The notes beneath the pieces were generated by a model. It was given only the letters and a program-made list of their open reading frames with translations. It did not search any database and had not been told where the DNA came from. From NCBI RefSeq assembly GCF_009908285.1, contig NZ_JAAARM010000011.1, positions 124,001-188,000 of the forward strand: a stretch of 64,000 bases of DNA, given 5' to 3'. Made by a program: the position numbers and the translations under genes. Shown here piece after piece: positions 28,209 to 38,452 of the stretch (position 1 is the first letter of the stretch; the number at the start of each line of letters is the position of its first letter). This DNA is from Pseudomonas sp. Fl4BN1 (lineage in GTDB: Bacteria; Pseudomonadota; Gammaproteobacteria; Pseudomonadales; Pseudomonadaceae).

Positions 28209-29366
28209 TCAGGAAGCGCACGCCTCCGGCGCTTTCAGATTCATCAGCAGCAATGCCAGGGCGATCGACAGCAGAATGAAGCCGGACGCCACGAACCCCA
28301 GGCTACCCAGGCCCAGGGTATCGATCACCCGACCACCGACCATCGCCCCCAGACCAATCCCCAGGTTGCCCCCGGCGATGTTCAACGACGCGGCGAATGC
28401 CGGGGCTTGCGGGGCCGCCTTGATCAGCCGCACATGGCTGACCAGGAACAACGCCGCCTGGGTCACCCCCCAGATACCCATGGCTGCGACCAGCCCCAGG
28501 GGTGAATGAATACTCGGTACCAGGGCCACCATGCCGCCAACCATCAACGCGCAGAACACCATGGAGGCAATCAACGGATGGCGGTCCACCGCCCTGCCAC
28601 CCAGGGAGTTGCCGATCAGCCCCACTGCGCCGAAGCCCATCAGGCACCAGCCCACCAGCGTGCCGTTGAAACCGGCAAGGCGTTCGAGAATGTCCGCCAG
28701 GTAGGTGTAGACCGTGAACATGCCGCTGAACACCAGGATCGACAACAACACGTGCCCAAGCATCAACGGGCTGTACAGGATGCGGAACTGCGAACGCAGG
28801 CTCGCCTGCTGGTTGTGCCGCTTGGTTACCGGCAGATAGATAAACAGCAACAAGGCCTTGGCAAAGGCCACCACCGCCAGAATGCCAAAGGCACTGCGCC
28901 AGCCGAAGGCATCAGCGATCAGGGTGCCCACAGGAATCCCGAACACCGTGGCACAGACAATGCCGAATCCAATCTTGGCGATAGCGCGCCCGGCATAATC
29001 CGGACCGACGATGTCCACTGCAGTCTCGCTGGCCAGGGCCCAGAACACTGGTAGCCCCAGGGCCGGCACCAATCGCGCCAGGGACATCACCCAGATATTC
29101 GGCGCCAGGGCCGCCAGTGCATTGGCCAGGCCGAACAGCACCAGCACACTGATAAACAGCTGCTTGCGTGGGAATCGCGCGAAATAGGCCGTCAGAAACG
29201 GCCCAAAAGCGGCGACGGTAAAAGCGAACAAAGTCACCAGCAAACCGGCCTGGGACACACTGACCTGCAAGTCGCGGGCAATCGACGGCAACAGGCCGAC
29301 GATGATGAATTCCGTGGTCAACACGGTAAACCCCGCGGCCGACAACAGCAGGATGGGCAACAACAT
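28209..29366 (-). CDS. MFS transporter (drug/sugar efflux type)
   Basis: The chosen ATG at 29366 (MLLPILLLSAAGFTVLTTEF, with TGGAG 7 nt upstream) gives 385 residues and twelve hydrophobic helices. A start 33 codons earlier would add a poorly conserved leader. The LTTEFIIVGLLPSIARDL segment and the FPRKQLF loop place it with AraJ/Cmr-type proton-coupled exporters. Its stop directly abuts the nhaR stop on the other strand. Substrate unknown. Confidence 0.88.
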   Translation of the reverse strand: MLLPILLLSAAGFTVLTTEFIIVGLLPSIARDLQVSVSQAGLLVTLFAFTVAAFGPFLTAYFARFPRKQLFISVLVLFGLANALAALAPNIWVMSLARLVPALGLPVFWALASETAVDIVGPDYAGRAIAKIGFGIVCATVFGIPVGTLIADAFGWRSAFGILAVVAFAKALLLFIYLPVTKRHNQQASLRSQFRILYSPLMLGHVLLSILVFSGMFTVYTYLADILERLAGFNGTLVGWCLMGFGAVGLIGNSLGGRAVDRHPLIASMVFCALMVGGMVALVPSIHSPLGLVAAMGIWGVTQAALFLVSHVRLIKAAPQAPAFAASLNIAGGNLGIGLGAMVGGRVIDTLGLGSLGFVASGFILLSIALALLLMNLKAPEACAS

Positions 29367-29720
29367 CGACAACTCCAGAAACACCGACAGCAGCGACAGC
29401 CCGAAGGGCCCGCTGACTGGATAGAAAAGGGGATGGCGAATCTTAACAGAGTCGGCACGGGTCAAGGGAACCGCCTAGTGGCCGCCCACCCTGCCGAGGC
29501 AGGTGGCAGATCGTCACATCGGCGCGGTAACCCGGATCGCTGTGATAAAGTCCGCCCCTGCCAAAAAATCAGGCCCTCGCGCGCACTTACCACTCAAGCC
29601 GCTCGATGGCCCGTCGCTGTTTCCGACCGCACCAGCGCCTGCCGTTTCAATCCAGACTCCCTAGCAGTCAAGGGCTCACGGCAGGCAGGCTCCACACATT
29701 AAAAAAACAGAGATACCGTT

Positions 29721-30953
29721 ATGAGCGATTCACCTCCGCCCCTGCTGCACTCCCTCAAGCGCCTCAGCCTGGTCACGCAGATCATCATCGGCCTGATTGC
29801 CGGGATCATCCTTGCCCTGCTGGCGCCGGAACTGGCGAAGTCCACCACCTTCATCGGCAAGGTATTCGTCTCGGCGCTCAAGGCCGTGGCACCGATCCTG
29901 GTGTTCGTGCTGGTCATGGCCTCGATCGCCAACCACAAGCACGGCCAGGAAACCCACATCCGGCCGATCCTGGTGCTCTACCTGCTGGGCACCTTTGCCG
30001 CAGCGGTCGTGGCGGTGATCGCCAGCAGCCTGTTTCCCTCCTCCCTGGTACTGGCCACCCACGACGTCGCCATCAGCGCCCCTGGCGGCATCAGCGAAGT
30101 GATGCAAAGCCTGCTGCTGAGCGTGGTGGACAACCCGGTCAGCGCCCTGATGAACGCCAACTTCATCGGTATCCTGGCCTGGGCCATCGGCATGGGCATC
30201 GCCATCCGCCACGCAGGCGAAACCACCCGTACCGTGCTCGACGACCTGTCCAACGGCGTGACCTTAATCGTGCGCGTGGTAATCCGCTTTGCGCCCCTGG
30301 GGATCTTCGGCCTGGTGGCCTCGACCCTGGCCATTTCCGGCTTCGATGCCCTGCTCGGCTATCTGCACCTGCTGGCGGTGCTGATCGGCTGCATGCTGTT
30401 CGTGGCCCTGGTGATGAACCCGCTGATTGTGTTCTGGAAGATCCGCCGCAATCCGTTCCCGCTGGTCCTGACCTGCCTGCGCGAAAGTGGCATCACCGCA
30501 TTCTTCACCCGCAGCTCGGCGGCCAACATCCCGGTCAACCTGGAGTTGAGCAAGCGCCTGGGCCTGCATGAAGACACCTACTCGGTATCAATCCCGCTGG
30601 GCGCCACCATCAACATGGCTGGTGCAGCAATCACCATCACCGTGCTGACCCTGGCCGCCGTGCACACCCTGGGCATCGCCGTCGACCTGCCCACCGCGGT
30701 GCTGCTCAGCGTGGTCGCAGCCGTCTGCGCCTGCGGCGCTTCCGGTGTTGCCGGCGGCTCGCTGCTGCTGATTCCCCTGGCCTGCAGCCTGTTCGGCATT
30801 CCCAGCGAAATCGCCATGCAGGTAGTGGCCGTGGGCTTCATTATCGGCGTGCTGCAGGACTCGGCGGAAACCGCGCTGAACTCCTCCACCGACGTACTCT
30901 TCACTGCGGCGGCCTGCATGGCCCAGGAAGACAAGGCGCAAGCCTCGGCCTGA
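29721..30953 (+). CDS. sstT: Serine/threonine:sodium symporter
   Basis: The 410-residue protein is a dicarboxylate/amino-acid:cation symporter-family (DAACS) transporter matching SstT. Marks are [19 protein letters not shown] at the N-terminus, [20 protein letters not shown], the [20 protein letters not shown] hairpin, and [20 protein letters not shown]. SstT imports serine and threonine with sodium. It has a 255-bp leader (29466-29720) with no gene and is followed by a strong terminator. Confidence 0.95.
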   Translation: MSDSPPPLLHSLKRLSLVTQIIIGLIAGIILALLAPELAKSTTFIGKVFVSALKAVAPILVFVLVMASIANHKHGQETHIRPILVLYLLGTFAAAVVAVIASSLFPSSLVLATHDVAISAPGGISEVMQSLLLSVVDNPVSALMNANFIGILAWAIGMGIAIRHAGETTRTVLDDLSNGVTLIVRVVIRFAPLGIFGLVASTLAISGFDALLGYLHLLAVLIGCMLFVALVMNPLIVFWKIRRNPFPLVLTCLRESGITAFFTRSSAANIPVNLELSKRLGLHEDTYSVSIPLGATINMAGAAITITVLTLAAVHTLGIAVDLPTAVLLSVVAAVCACGASGVAGGSLLLIPLACSLFGIPSEIAMQVVAVGFIIGVLQDSAETALNSSTDVLFTAAACMAQEDKAQASA

Positions 30954-30967
30954 TCAACAGGCACTAA

Positions 30968-31003
30968 AAAGCCCGGCCAGGATCAACCTGGCCGGGCTTT
31001 TTT
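30968..31003 (+). terminator. sstT intrinsic terminator
   Basis: AAAGCCCGGCCAGG pairs with CCTGGCCGGGCTTT around ATCAA, a 14-bp stem followed by TTT. It is 15 bp after the stop. Confidence 0.93.
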
Positions 31004-31067
31004 GTACGCTATGAAAACTGCCTGATCAGCGCTCGGCAAATGCTCACGGAGAACGTAGCCGGGAGCT

Positions 31068-31577
31068 TTAGAACGCGCCCATGTAGTCGCGCTTGCCCAC
31101 TTCCACACCGTTGTGACGCAGGAGCGCGTAGGTGGTGGTGACGTGGAAGAAGAACTGCGGCAAGCCATAGGTCAGCAGGTAGGCCTGGCCACTGAAGCGC
31201 TTCTCTTTCGGGGTGCCAGGACGGGTGACGATCTCGATGCCTTCCTTGCCGTCGATCTGCGCAGGCTGGATGCCCTCGATAAAGGCCAGGACCTTGGCGA
31301 TCAGCGCCTGCAGGTCAGCGAAAGTGGTTTCAGTGTCGTCGTACTTGGGCAGCTCGACCTCGGCCAGACGGGCCGACACGCCCTTGGCGAAGTCCACGGC
31401 GATCTGCACCTGACGCACCAGCGGGAACATGTCCGGGTACAGGCGTGCCTGGAGCAAGGCGTTAGGCTCGATATTCTTCGCCGTGGCGTGAGCTTCGGCC
31501 TTGTTCAGCACATCGCTCAAGGCGTTGAGCATTTGCTTGAAGACAGGAACGGAAGCGGCGTACAGGGAAATAGTCAT
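31068..31577 (-). CDS. DUF1993 family protein
   Basis: The start MTISLYAASVPVFKQML gives 169 residues. This family is soluble, about 165-175 residues, and structurally a DinB-like four-helix bundle. Recognisable blocks are the N-terminal VFKQMLNALSDVLNKAEAHA, ARLYPDMFPLVRQVQIA, and the C-terminal FFFHVTTTYALLRHNGVEVG, with the near-terminal K-x-D-Y-M-G. Function is not established. It lies 71 bp downstream of the AraC regulator in the same direction. Confidence 0.85.
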   Translation of the reverse strand: MTISLYAASVPVFKQMLNALSDVLNKAEAHATAKNIEPNALLQARLYPDMFPLVRQVQIAVDFAKGVSARLAEVELPKYDDTETTFADLQALIAKVLAFIEGIQPAQIDGKEGIEIVTRPGTPKEKRFSGQAYLLTYGLPQFFFHVTTTYALLRHNGVEVGKRDYMGAF

Positions 31578-31648
31578 GACAGTCTCGACATGGATGGCGG
31601 GAATACAGCGAGCAGCGATTATAGCCACTGCGGATGGGCCAGGGGCCT

Positions 31649-32677
31649 TTATCCGGGCCGACCTTGCCGATAAGCGCTGGGAGGAACACCGAACCAGCGC
31701 TTGAAGCTCTGGGAAAAGCTCGACAGGTCACTGAAGCCGAGCCGTTCGGCAATCTGCGTCAGGTTCAGCCCTGGATTGCCCAGCAACTCCAGGGCCCGGG
31801 CGCTACGTTGCTGGGCCAGCAGTTGACGGTAGCTCGTGCCCTCGTCCTGCAAGCGCCGCTTCAAGGTACGCACGCTGGTGCGGCTCAGCCGGGCCATGCT
31901 CAGCAGATCCGGCACGCAGCCTGCGGGCAAGACATCGAGGTGCTGGCGAACCAGCGCTGCAGCGCCCTGATGTGCCTGCCGACGCTCCAGTAGCTGTACG
32001 CACATCTGCTCGCACATGGACACCGTCAGCGGATTGGCCTGGGGCAAGGGGCGGCTCAAGAAGCGCTGGTCAAACGCCAAGCCATGACTGTCAGCCCGAT
32101 ACTCGGGAGCAAGGCCGAGTATCTGCTCCGACTCACCCACAGGGCGCTCCACAGGGCACGCAGTGCTGCGGGTAAACCGCGTCAGCCGAAAGTCCGGGCC
32201 AACAATTTCCTTCATCAACACCGCAGCGGCGGCCATGTCCCGCTGCAGCAGAAACTCCCGCACCGACGAATCCGCCACCTGCGGCTCAACGAAGCTCAGC
32301 ACCCCCAGTCCAGGCTCCAGCCGGTAGCTGATCGAGGCGAAGGCATAAGTCAGCGGCAGGAAACGCAAGGCCAGGCTCAAGGCATCCGCCGGGGTCGCAC
32401 TGCTGATCAGGCCATAACCGAACAGACCGTAGCTGGAGAAGTGATAGCGCGCGCCGACTTCATAACCCAGGCCCCGGGGATACCCCAGCAGCGTCAGCAG
32501 GTTACTCACCAGACGCAGCTCCTGGGCCGCCGACAACAGGCTGTTGGGGTCCTGCAGTTGCTCCAGGGACAATCCGCAACCGGCCAGCAAACGCGCTGCC
32601 GACAGGCCCTTTTCACGACCGAAACTCACCAGCAGCAATGCGCTGGACGGCCCCCGGGTGAACGACTGAATGCTCAT
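31649..32677 (-). CDS. AraC-family transcriptional regulator (Arabinose_bd-type)
   Basis: The ATG at 32677 gives 342 residues. The N-terminal domain is of the OruR-type (YPRGLGYEVGARYHFSSYGL). The C-terminus has the two AraC helix-turn-helices, with LTQIAERLGFSDLSSFSQSF and the signature FKRWFGVPPSAYR. It is divergent from the monooxygenase-hydrolase fusion gene, with 175 bp between starts. This is a typical regulator-target pair, and AraC members of this type often control alkane or ketone catabolic genes. Confidence 0.88.
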   Translation of the reverse strand: MSIQSFTRGPSSALLLVSFGREKGLSAARLLAGCGLSLEQLQDPNSLLSAAQELRLVSNLLTLLGYPRGLGYEVGARYHFSSYGLFGYGLISSATPADALSLALRFLPLTYAFASISYRLEPGLGVLSFVEPQVADSSVREFLLQRDMAAAAVLMKEIVGPDFRLTRFTRSTACPVERPVGESEQILGLAPEYRADSHGLAFDQRFLSRPLPQANPLTVSMCEQMCVQLLERRQAHQGAAALVRQHLDVLPAGCVPDLLSMARLSRTSVRTLKRRLQDEGTSYRQLLAQQRSARALELLGNPGLNLTQIAERLGFSDLSSFSQSFKRWFGVPPSAYRQGRPG

Positions 32678-32852
32678 GGCCTGACTCAAAAAGGCTGATT
32701 TGGCCCAAATACTAAAACACTTGTCCCGTTACAGCATGGGGTCCACGGTTTGTTACCCGCATGCTTCACTGATCGGGGCTGCACCGCTGACACAAGGAAG
32801 AGGCCCCGGTTCGATCAACCTTGCGCCGCACAACAATAACAACGAGGTCGTC

Positions 32853-35372
32853 ATGCCAGAATCCGCACCTGCTGCGCACGCGCAGTCCAGCTCCACTGCG
32901 CCCCTTGAGGCGATCATCATCGGCGCCGGTTTCGGCGGTCTGGGCATGGCCATCGCCCTGCGCAAGGCCGGCGTCAGCCAGTTCATCGTGCTGGAAAAAG
33001 GCCGGGACGTCGGTGGCGTCTGGCGCGACAACACCTACCCCGGCGCCGCCTGCGACGTGCCCTCGCACCTGTATTCGTTTTCCTTCGAGCCCAACCCGAA
33101 CTGGTCCCGGGTATTCGCCCCCCAGGTAGAGATCCATGCCTACTTGCAGCACTGTGCCGACGCCTACGACCTGCAGCGACATATCCACTTCGACAGCGAA
33201 GTGCGTGACGCCATCTTCGATGAAAGCAACAGCTGCTGGCGCGTTACCTGCTGCAACGGCCAGGTGCATGTCGCCCGCCTGCTGATCAGCGCCACCGGCC
33301 AGTTGAGCCGCCCCGCCCTGCCGAACCTGCCTGGCATGGAACGCTTCCAGGGCCATGTATTCCACTCTGCGTCCTGGGATCACCACTACCCCCTGGCCAA
33401 CAAGCGCGTGGCGGTCGTCGGTACCGGCGCCTCGGCCATCCAGTTCGTTCCGGCGATCGCCGACCAGGTGGCAGCTCTCAAGGTCTTCCAGCGTTCGCCG
33501 GCCTACATCATGCCCAAGGCCGACCGCGCCTACAGCCCAACGGAAAAGCAGCGCTACCTCCGCCATCCCGGTTGGATGAAGCTGGTGCGCATGGCCCATT
33601 ACCTACACTTCGAATCCCGGGCACTGGCATTCACCCACCTGAAGGGCCTGACCAAATGGGTCGTCGGCGGGCCCTTTCGCAAGCTGTTGAACGCCTCGGT
33701 GTCCAGCCCCGAACTACGCCGGCAAATGACCCCGGACTACCCCATCGGCTGCAAGCGCATCCTGCTGTCCAACGACTACCTCAAGGCCTTCGACAAACCC
33801 CACGTCGAACTGCTGACCCAGGGCATCCGGCAGATCACCGAACAGGGCATCGAGACCCTGGACGGCCAGCAACATGAAGTGGATGCAATCATCTATGGCA
33901 CCGGTTTCAGCGCCACCGAGTTTCTTGCCCCCATGCGCATCGTCGGCCGCGACGGCGTCGATCTGCGCACGGCCTGGCAGCACGGTGCGGCCGCCTACCT
34001 GGGGCTCAGCGTGCCCGGCTTCCCCAACTTCTTCATGCTCTACGGGCCCAACACCAACCTCGGCCACAACTCCATCATCCATATGCTGGAAAGCCAGATC
34101 TCCCACGTCATCAATGCCCGCCGGGCGCTGCTGGACAGTGGGGCGAAAACCCTGGAAGTAGATGATCTGCCCTACCAGCGCTTTCAACAGCGGATCCAGC
34201 GATGCCTGGCCACCTCGGTATGGAGCAGGTGCAAGAGCTGGTATGTCGACGCGCAGGGTCACAACAGCACCAACTGGCCAGGTTTCACCTGGTCCTATCG
34301 CTGGCTGACTCGGTATGCCGGATTGTCGGCCTATCGACTTTCCAGTCCGCTGCCCAGCCCGTCCCCAGTTGCGGATGGACACTGCGTGGCGCCCCCGCGG
34401 AATTGGCTGGAACGGGGTAATGCCGCCTTCCTGCGACTGTTCCTGCGTGCCAGCTTCAGGGCCCTAGTGGCCCCGCCCCGGGATCTGGCCACCCAGCGCA
34501 AGATCGTCAACGGTCTTGCATGGCTGATGCCCGGCTGTCTCGGCGTCACCCGACAGCAGCGCCACATCGGGGCGCTGGAGTTGCAGGTAGTCGAACCCAA
34601 AGCTGCGGCTGCCAAGGGGGTGATTCTCTACCTGCACGGCGGCGCCTTCTGCCTTGGCAATCCACGCACCCACTACAGCGTTACCAGCCGCCTGGCCAGG
34701 GAAAGTGGCTGCGCGGTGTGGGTGCCGGACTATCGCCTGGCGCCGGAACATCCCTACCCGGCAGCACTGGACGATTGCCTGGCCTGCTACGAAGCGATCC
34801 GCGCCCAGGGCTGTCCGGCGGACAAACTGCTGATTGCCGGTGATTCCGCCGGCGGCGCCCTGGTCCTGGCACTGGCCCTGACCTTGAAAGAGCGTGGCGA
34901 TGAGATCGCCGCCGGGCTGATTCTTCTCTCGCCGGTCACTGACCCCGACCTTGGCGGAACCAGCATGCAATCCAGAATGGCCGCCGATCCGATGATTCGC
35001 CGCGACTGGCTGGAACAAGCCCTCCAGGCCTATGCCGCCCCCGCACAGGCACTCACGCACCGCCCCCTGGAGGCAGACTTGCGCGGCCTGCCGCCGCTGC
35101 TGGTGCAGGTCGGCGACCAGGAACTGCTGCTGTCCGACTCCAGCCGCTTGGCCGAACGCGCGCGACAGTCCAGGGTGCCCTGCCAGCTGGAAATCCACGA
35201 GGGCCGCTGGCACGTCTTTCAGCTACAGGCGTTGTACCTGCGCTCCGCCAGAGACGCCCTGCGCAATGTCGCCCGGTTTGCTCGCCAGCGCCTGGAGGCA
35301 TCCTGCTCGGTCGCGCCTACCGCAGAGCCGATACCTGCACCAGCACCGGCAACGGAGCCACAACCGGGTTGA
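32853..35372 (+). CDS. Fused Baeyer-Villiger-type flavin monooxygenase and HSL-family alpha/beta-hydrolase
   Basis: The start [10 protein letters not shown] (GAGG 6 nt ahead) gives 839 residues. Residues 1-490 are a class B flavin monooxygenase: FAD site GAGFGG (24-29), [11 protein letters not shown] (165-175), which fits the Baeyer-Villiger fingerprint F-x-G-x-x-x-H-x-x-x-W, and NADPH site GTGASA (190-195). After a Pro/Ser linker, residues about 515-810 form a hormone-sensitive-lipase-type hydrolase with HGG (595-597), GDSAGG (nucleophile Ser665), an acidic residue near 755-762 and His787. The first half would insert oxygen beside a ketone to make an ester; the second half would cleave that ester. 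Substrate is unknown. Such activities are usually separate genes. Confidence 0.88.
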   Translation: MPESAPAAHAQSSSTAPLEAIIIGAGFGGLGMAIALRKAGVSQFIVLEKGRDVGGVWRDNTYPGAACDVPSHLYSFSFEPNPNWSRVFAPQVEIHAYLQHCADAYDLQRHIHFDSEVRDAIFDESNSCWRVTCCNGQVHVARLLISATGQLSRPALPNLPGMERFQGHVFHSASWDHHYPLANKRVAVVGTGASAIQFVPAIADQVAALKVFQRSPAYIMPKADRAYSPTEKQRYLRHPGWMKLVRMAHYLHFESRALAFTHLKGLTKWVVGGPFRKLLNASVSSPELRRQMTPDYPIGCKRILLSNDYLKAFDKPHVELLTQGIRQITEQGIETLDGQQHEVDAIIYGTGFSATEFLAPMRIVGRDGVDLRTAWQHGAAAYLGLSVPGFPNFFMLYGPNTNLGHNSIIHMLESQISHVINARRALLDSGAKTLEVDDLPYQRFQQRIQRCLATSVWSRCKSWYVDAQGHNSTNWPGFTWSYRWLTRYAGLSAYRLSSPLPSPSPVADGHCVAPPRNWLERGNAAFLRLFLRASFRALVAPPRDLATQRKIVNGLAWLMPGCLGVTRQQRHIGALELQVVEPKAAAAKGVILYLHGGAFCLGNPRTHYSVTSRLARESGCAVWVPDYRLAPEHPYPAALDDCLACYEAIRAQGCPADKLLIAGDSAGGALVLALALTLKERGDEIAAGLILLSPVTDPDLGGTSMQSRMAADPMIRRDWLEQALQAYAAPAQALTHRPLEADLRGLPPLLVQVGDQELLLSDSSRLAERARQSRVPCQLEIHEGRWHVFQLQALYLRSARDALRNVARFARQRLEASCSVAPTAEPIPAPAPATEPQPG

Positions 35373-35605
35373 AGCAATCGCCGCCGCGCCGGCCTTTACA
35401 GGAGGCGCGGCGGCGTTACCAGCCTGGAATCCTGCAGTTTGTCCCTGCTCGACCAAGTTCTGATGGCCAGAACCGGCTTGTGAAGGTAAAACAGAGCCCC
35501 TCGAAGGTGGCCGACACGGCCACGGAAAACCCACGACACCGATTGCGCGCAAGGCGCCGGGTTTTCCACGACCCCACCCATCAAGTGACCAAGGGACCAG
35601 CACTT

Positions 35606-36256
35606 ATGAGCAGCGAGCACGAAACCCCCAGCGAAGCACTGCAACTGAGCAGTACGGAAATCCGCATCCTGGGTTCGTTGATCGAAAAGCAGGCCACCAG
35701 CCCGGAAACCTATCCCCTGACCCTCAATGCCTTGGTGATTGCCTGCAATCAGAAAACCAGCCGCGAACCGGTGATGAACCTGACCCAGGGCCAGGTCGGA
35801 CAAAGCCTGCGCGCCCTCGAAGCCCAAGGTTTCACCCGGCTGGTGATGGGCAGCCGTGCCGATCGCTGGGAACAGCGCCTGGACAAAGCCCTGGAACTGG
35901 TGCCGGCGCAGCTGATTCTGTGCGGCCTGATGTTTCTGCGGGGCCCACAAACAGTCAACGAACTGCTGACCCGCAGCGGGCGCATGCATGATTTTGAAGA
36001 CCACGAGCAGGTCCTGCACCAGCTTGAGCGCCTGATTGCCAGGGGCCTGGCCCTGCACATCCCGCGTCAGGCCGGCCAGCGCGAAGACCGCTATACCCAC
36101 TCCCTGGGCGACCCCGCGGACATCGAAGCCATCCTCGCCGCCCGCAGCAATCCGCAGGAGCGCAGTGCCGGCGGCGCCGTCTCAGTGGAGCGCATCGAAG
36201 AACTGGAAGCGCGGATCGCCGCCCTGGAAGAGCGCCTGGCTCAACTCGAAGGCTGA
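35606..36256 (+). CDS. yceH: YceH family (DUF480) protein
   Basis: The start [14 protein letters not shown] gives 216 residues. The family core is [20 protein letters not shown] followed by [20 protein letters not shown], a tandem winged-helix layout, and [13 protein letters not shown]. The C-terminal [20 protein letters not shown] is a short coiled coil. The role is not established; the folds suggest nucleic-acid or protein binding. The 233-bp region upstream (35373-35605) has no gene. Confidence 0.87.
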   Translation: MSSEHETPSEALQLSSTEIRILGSLIEKQATSPETYPLTLNALVIACNQKTSREPVMNLTQGQVGQSLRALEAQGFTRLVMGSRADRWEQRLDKALELVPAQLILCGLMFLRGPQTVNELLTRSGRMHDFEDHEQVLHQLERLIARGLALHIPRQAGQREDRYTHSLGDPADIEAILAARSNPQERSAGGAVSVERIEELEARIAALEERLAQLEG

Positions 36257-36282
36257 TCTGCGGCGATAGAAAGCGTCAGGTT

Positions 36283-37101
36283 TCAAGCCCGAGCGAAGGC
36301 CACCGCCTGGTGGAATTGCTCCTCGCTCGGGCGCACGCCGGTGTACAGCACAAACTGCTCCAACGCCTGGATCGCAATCACCTCCAACCCAGTGATAACC
36401 CGTTTGCCCTCGGCTCGCGCCTGTACGATCAACGGCGTCTCAGCCGGCACCGCCACCACATCGAACACCGTCTGCGCCGCCGCAATCGCCTCGGCGTCGA
36501 ACGCCAGTTGCTGCGCCTGGGGCCCGCCGCTCATGCCAATCGGGGTCACGTTGATCAGCATCTGCGGCCGCAGGTCACCCAACTCCGCCTGCCACTCATA
36601 ACCCAACGCACTGGCCAAGGCCCGACCGGCCACTGCATTGCGGGCGACGATCACGCCCTGGGTATAACCGCCGTCACGCAAGGCACTGGCCACCGCCTTG
36701 GCCATGCCGCCACTACCACGCAAGACGAAGGTCGATTGCCGGGGTACTGCGTGGCTCGCCAGCAACTGCGCCACGGCAATGTAATCGGTGTTGTAGGCCT
36801 TCAAATGACCGTTGGTGTTGACGATGGTATTGATCGAGGCAATCGCCTCGGCCGACGCATCCAGCTCATCCACCAGGGCAATGCACTCTTCCTTGAACGG
36901 CATGGACACCCCGCACCCGCGAATCCCCAGTGCCCGAATCCCGCGCACAGCGCCAGGCAGGTCCTGGCTGCTGAATGCCTTGTAGTAGAAATTCAGCCCC
37001 AACTGCTCATACAGATGATTGTGAAAACGCAGGCCGAAATTCCCCGGACGCCCAGACAACGACATGCACAACTGGGTGTCTTTGTTGGGGTTCATTTGCA
37101 T
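36283..37101 (-). CDS. Shikimate dehydrogenase-like protein (HI0607/SdhL type)
   Basis: The third possible ATG (37101) is the likely start because GAGGAG lies 6 nt before it; this gives 272 residues. CMSLSGRPGNFGLRFHNHLY is the N-terminal substrate signature of the SdhL group rather than of AroE proper. The catalytic Lys is in GVSMPFKEE and the catalytic Asp in YNTDYIA. NAD(P) binds near FVLRGSGGMAKAV. Characterised SdhL members reduce dehydroshikimate much more slowly than AroE, and their true substrate is uncertain. Confidence 0.8.
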   Translation of the reverse strand: MQMNPNKDTQLCMSLSGRPGNFGLRFHNHLYEQLGLNFYYKAFSSQDLPGAVRGIRALGIRGCGVSMPFKEECIALVDELDASAEAIASINTIVNTNGHLKAYNTDYIAVAQLLASHAVPRQSTFVLRGSGGMAKAVASALRDGGYTQGVIVARNAVAGRALASALGYEWQAELGDLRPQMLINVTPIGMSGGPQAQQLAFDAEAIAAAQTVFDVVAVPAETPLIVQARAEGKRVITGLEVIAIQALEQFVLYTGVRPSEEQFHQAVAFARA

Positions 37102-37356
37102 ATTCATCTCCTCGCAAGACACTTTCGGATAGACGGGATTGGTCAGCCCCGTGCTTGTGCCTGATCATATCGGCGCTTGTTCCAGTGCCTCCGCCACCGC
37201 CCAGGGATGACGGTAAAGAGGCCGGTACAGACCTTACACAATATTTACTCAGCGGCTGTGCAGATTTTGAAAGTGCCGCTGTCTTAGAAGTATCCCCGCG
37301 TCAGTTCTTGAGTCTGGTGCAGACCATAAACGCAGGGGTTGAACCGAGGAAAAACC

Positions 37357-37710
37357 ATGATCTCCAAAATCCCCAAGATAGCCTTGCTCATAGGTGCACT
37401 CGCTGTCGCAGGCCAGGCTTCAGCCCACGGTGGTGGTGGCTGGGTAGGGCCCGCCGCGTTGGGTGCAGTGGTCGGTGCTGCCGTAGTGGGCTCGGTGATC
37501 GCCAACCAGGATCGGCCGGTCTACGTGCAACAGCCGGTCTATGTACAACCCCAGCCGGTGTATGCCGCACCGCCGCCACCGGTCTACTACCAGCCGGCAC
37601 CGGTGTATGTGCAACAGCCGGTCTACTACCAACCGGCACCGGTGTACTACGGCCCGCCCCGTGGCTACTACGGCCGCCCGCATTACTACTACGGCCCCGG
37701 TCGCTGGTAA
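37357..37710 (+). CDS. Exported Pro/Tyr-rich repeat protein
   Basis: The ATG at 37357, with GAGG upstream, gives 117 residues. A signal peptide ends at QASA|HGGGG. The mature protein has a glycine-zipper-like helix (GPAALGAVVGAAVVGSVIA) and then tandem units of the type P-V-Y-V-Q-Q and P-V-Y-Y-Q-P, closing in a Gly/Tyr/Arg-rich tail. Glycine zippers and YxP repeats are common in small envelope-associated proteins. No specific function is assigned. The 255-bp gap upstream (37102-37356) has no gene. Confidence 0.75.
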   Translation: MISKIPKIALLIGALAVAGQASAHGGGGWVGPAALGAVVGAAVVGSVIANQDRPVYVQQPVYVQPQPVYAAPPPPVYYQPAPVYVQQPVYYQPAPVYYGPPRGYYGRPHYYYGPGRW

Positions 37711-37878
37711 TTGGCAGACGCATGAACCCACAGGCCTCGCCCACAAAGCGGGGCTTGTTGTATTTTGCCACCACCCGAATGTCTGAATAATTCTGTTGAA
37801 TGTCGCGATTGGAACAGTATTTGCTGTTAAATCCGGCAATAGTGTGTTGCTCGCACGGATGCCCTGAGCGACATACGA

Positions 37879-37896
37879 CTGTCATATTTGTGTCAT
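37879..37896 (+). promoter_or_regulatory. PHO-box-like PhoB binding site
   Basis: CTGTCAT-ATTT-GTGTCAT is two 7-bp half-sites separated by 4 bp, exactly the layout of the PhoB consensus CTGTCAT-N4-CTGTCAT, with one mismatch in fourteen. It lies 64 bp upstream of the 64-residue gene at 37960. Confidence 0.55.
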
Positions 37897-37959
37897 TCAA
37901 GGCCTGCAAGATCGGAAGAGTCCGACTGCCCCAGGCCCATAACAACAAGGACGACCCTC

Positions 37960-38154
37960 ATGCCCACGCAAAACCCGCACCGCGTTGCCGGTCTCTGCAC
38001 CTCCAGCCGGGTGTATGACGCCCTGACCGAGCTCAAGCACCTGGAAGGCCACCGCAGCGCCAAGTTTCTCTCGCTGCTGGCGCAAAACCTGGTGCGCAAG
38101 GGCCTGCTCAGTGAGCAGGAAGTGCTGAATATGCTCGACCAGGTGGTGGACTGA
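37960..38154 (+). CDS. 64-residue hypothetical protein downstream of a PHO-box-like site
   Basis: The protein begins MPTQNPHRVAGLCTSSRVYD and ends LSEQEVLNMLDQVVD. It is soluble and mostly helical, with no signal peptide and no recognised domain. A GGA-containing site lies about 10 nt before the ATG. The PhoB-type site upstream suggests induction by phosphate starvation. The next small gene is 115 bp downstream with its own ribosome site. Confidence 0.6.
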   Translation: MPTQNPHRVAGLCTSSRVYDALTELKHLEGHRSAKFLSLLAQNLVRKGLLSEQEVLNMLDQVVD

Positions 38155-38269
38155 GCCCCCCCTTTCGCGCCCGCTCCCCCTCGCCCCATCAATGTCCACA
38201 ATCGATCTGGGTGATTTTTCGTAGCACTTGGCGCTGTGTAGGGTAACCCCTCGTAATGAGGAGATTGCC

Positions 38270-38452
38270 ATGCCCAAGGTACAGATCATGTCGGTCATCG
38301 GCAGCGCCGTTCCCACACCGCTCAGAGAGCGGGGAGTGCTTGCCTGCTGGTACGTGCTGCGCGATGGCGAACCCATCAGCGGCCCATTGACCTCGCGACC
38401 CGCCGCCCAGGCCCTGTCGCGGCAACTCAATGAAAGGATCATGCACACCTAA
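38270..38452 (+). CDS. 60-residue hypothetical protein
   Basis: The frame MPKVQIMSVIGSAVPTPLRE... has a strong ribosome site (GAGGAG, 6 nt before ATG). The product looks like a single small beta-alpha unit (GVLACWYVLRDGEPISGPLT, then a C-terminal helix) without signal or motif. Its last four bases overlap the 3' end of the convergent AI-2E family gene. Function unknown. Confidence 0.6.
   Translation: MPKVQIMSVIGSAVPTPLRERGVLACWYVLRDGEPISGPLTSRPAAQALSRQLNERIMHT

Noticed and set aside
37501..37680. CRISPR-like short repeats
   Set aside because: The repeats are in frame and encode P-V-Y units of a protein; there are no spacers of constant length.
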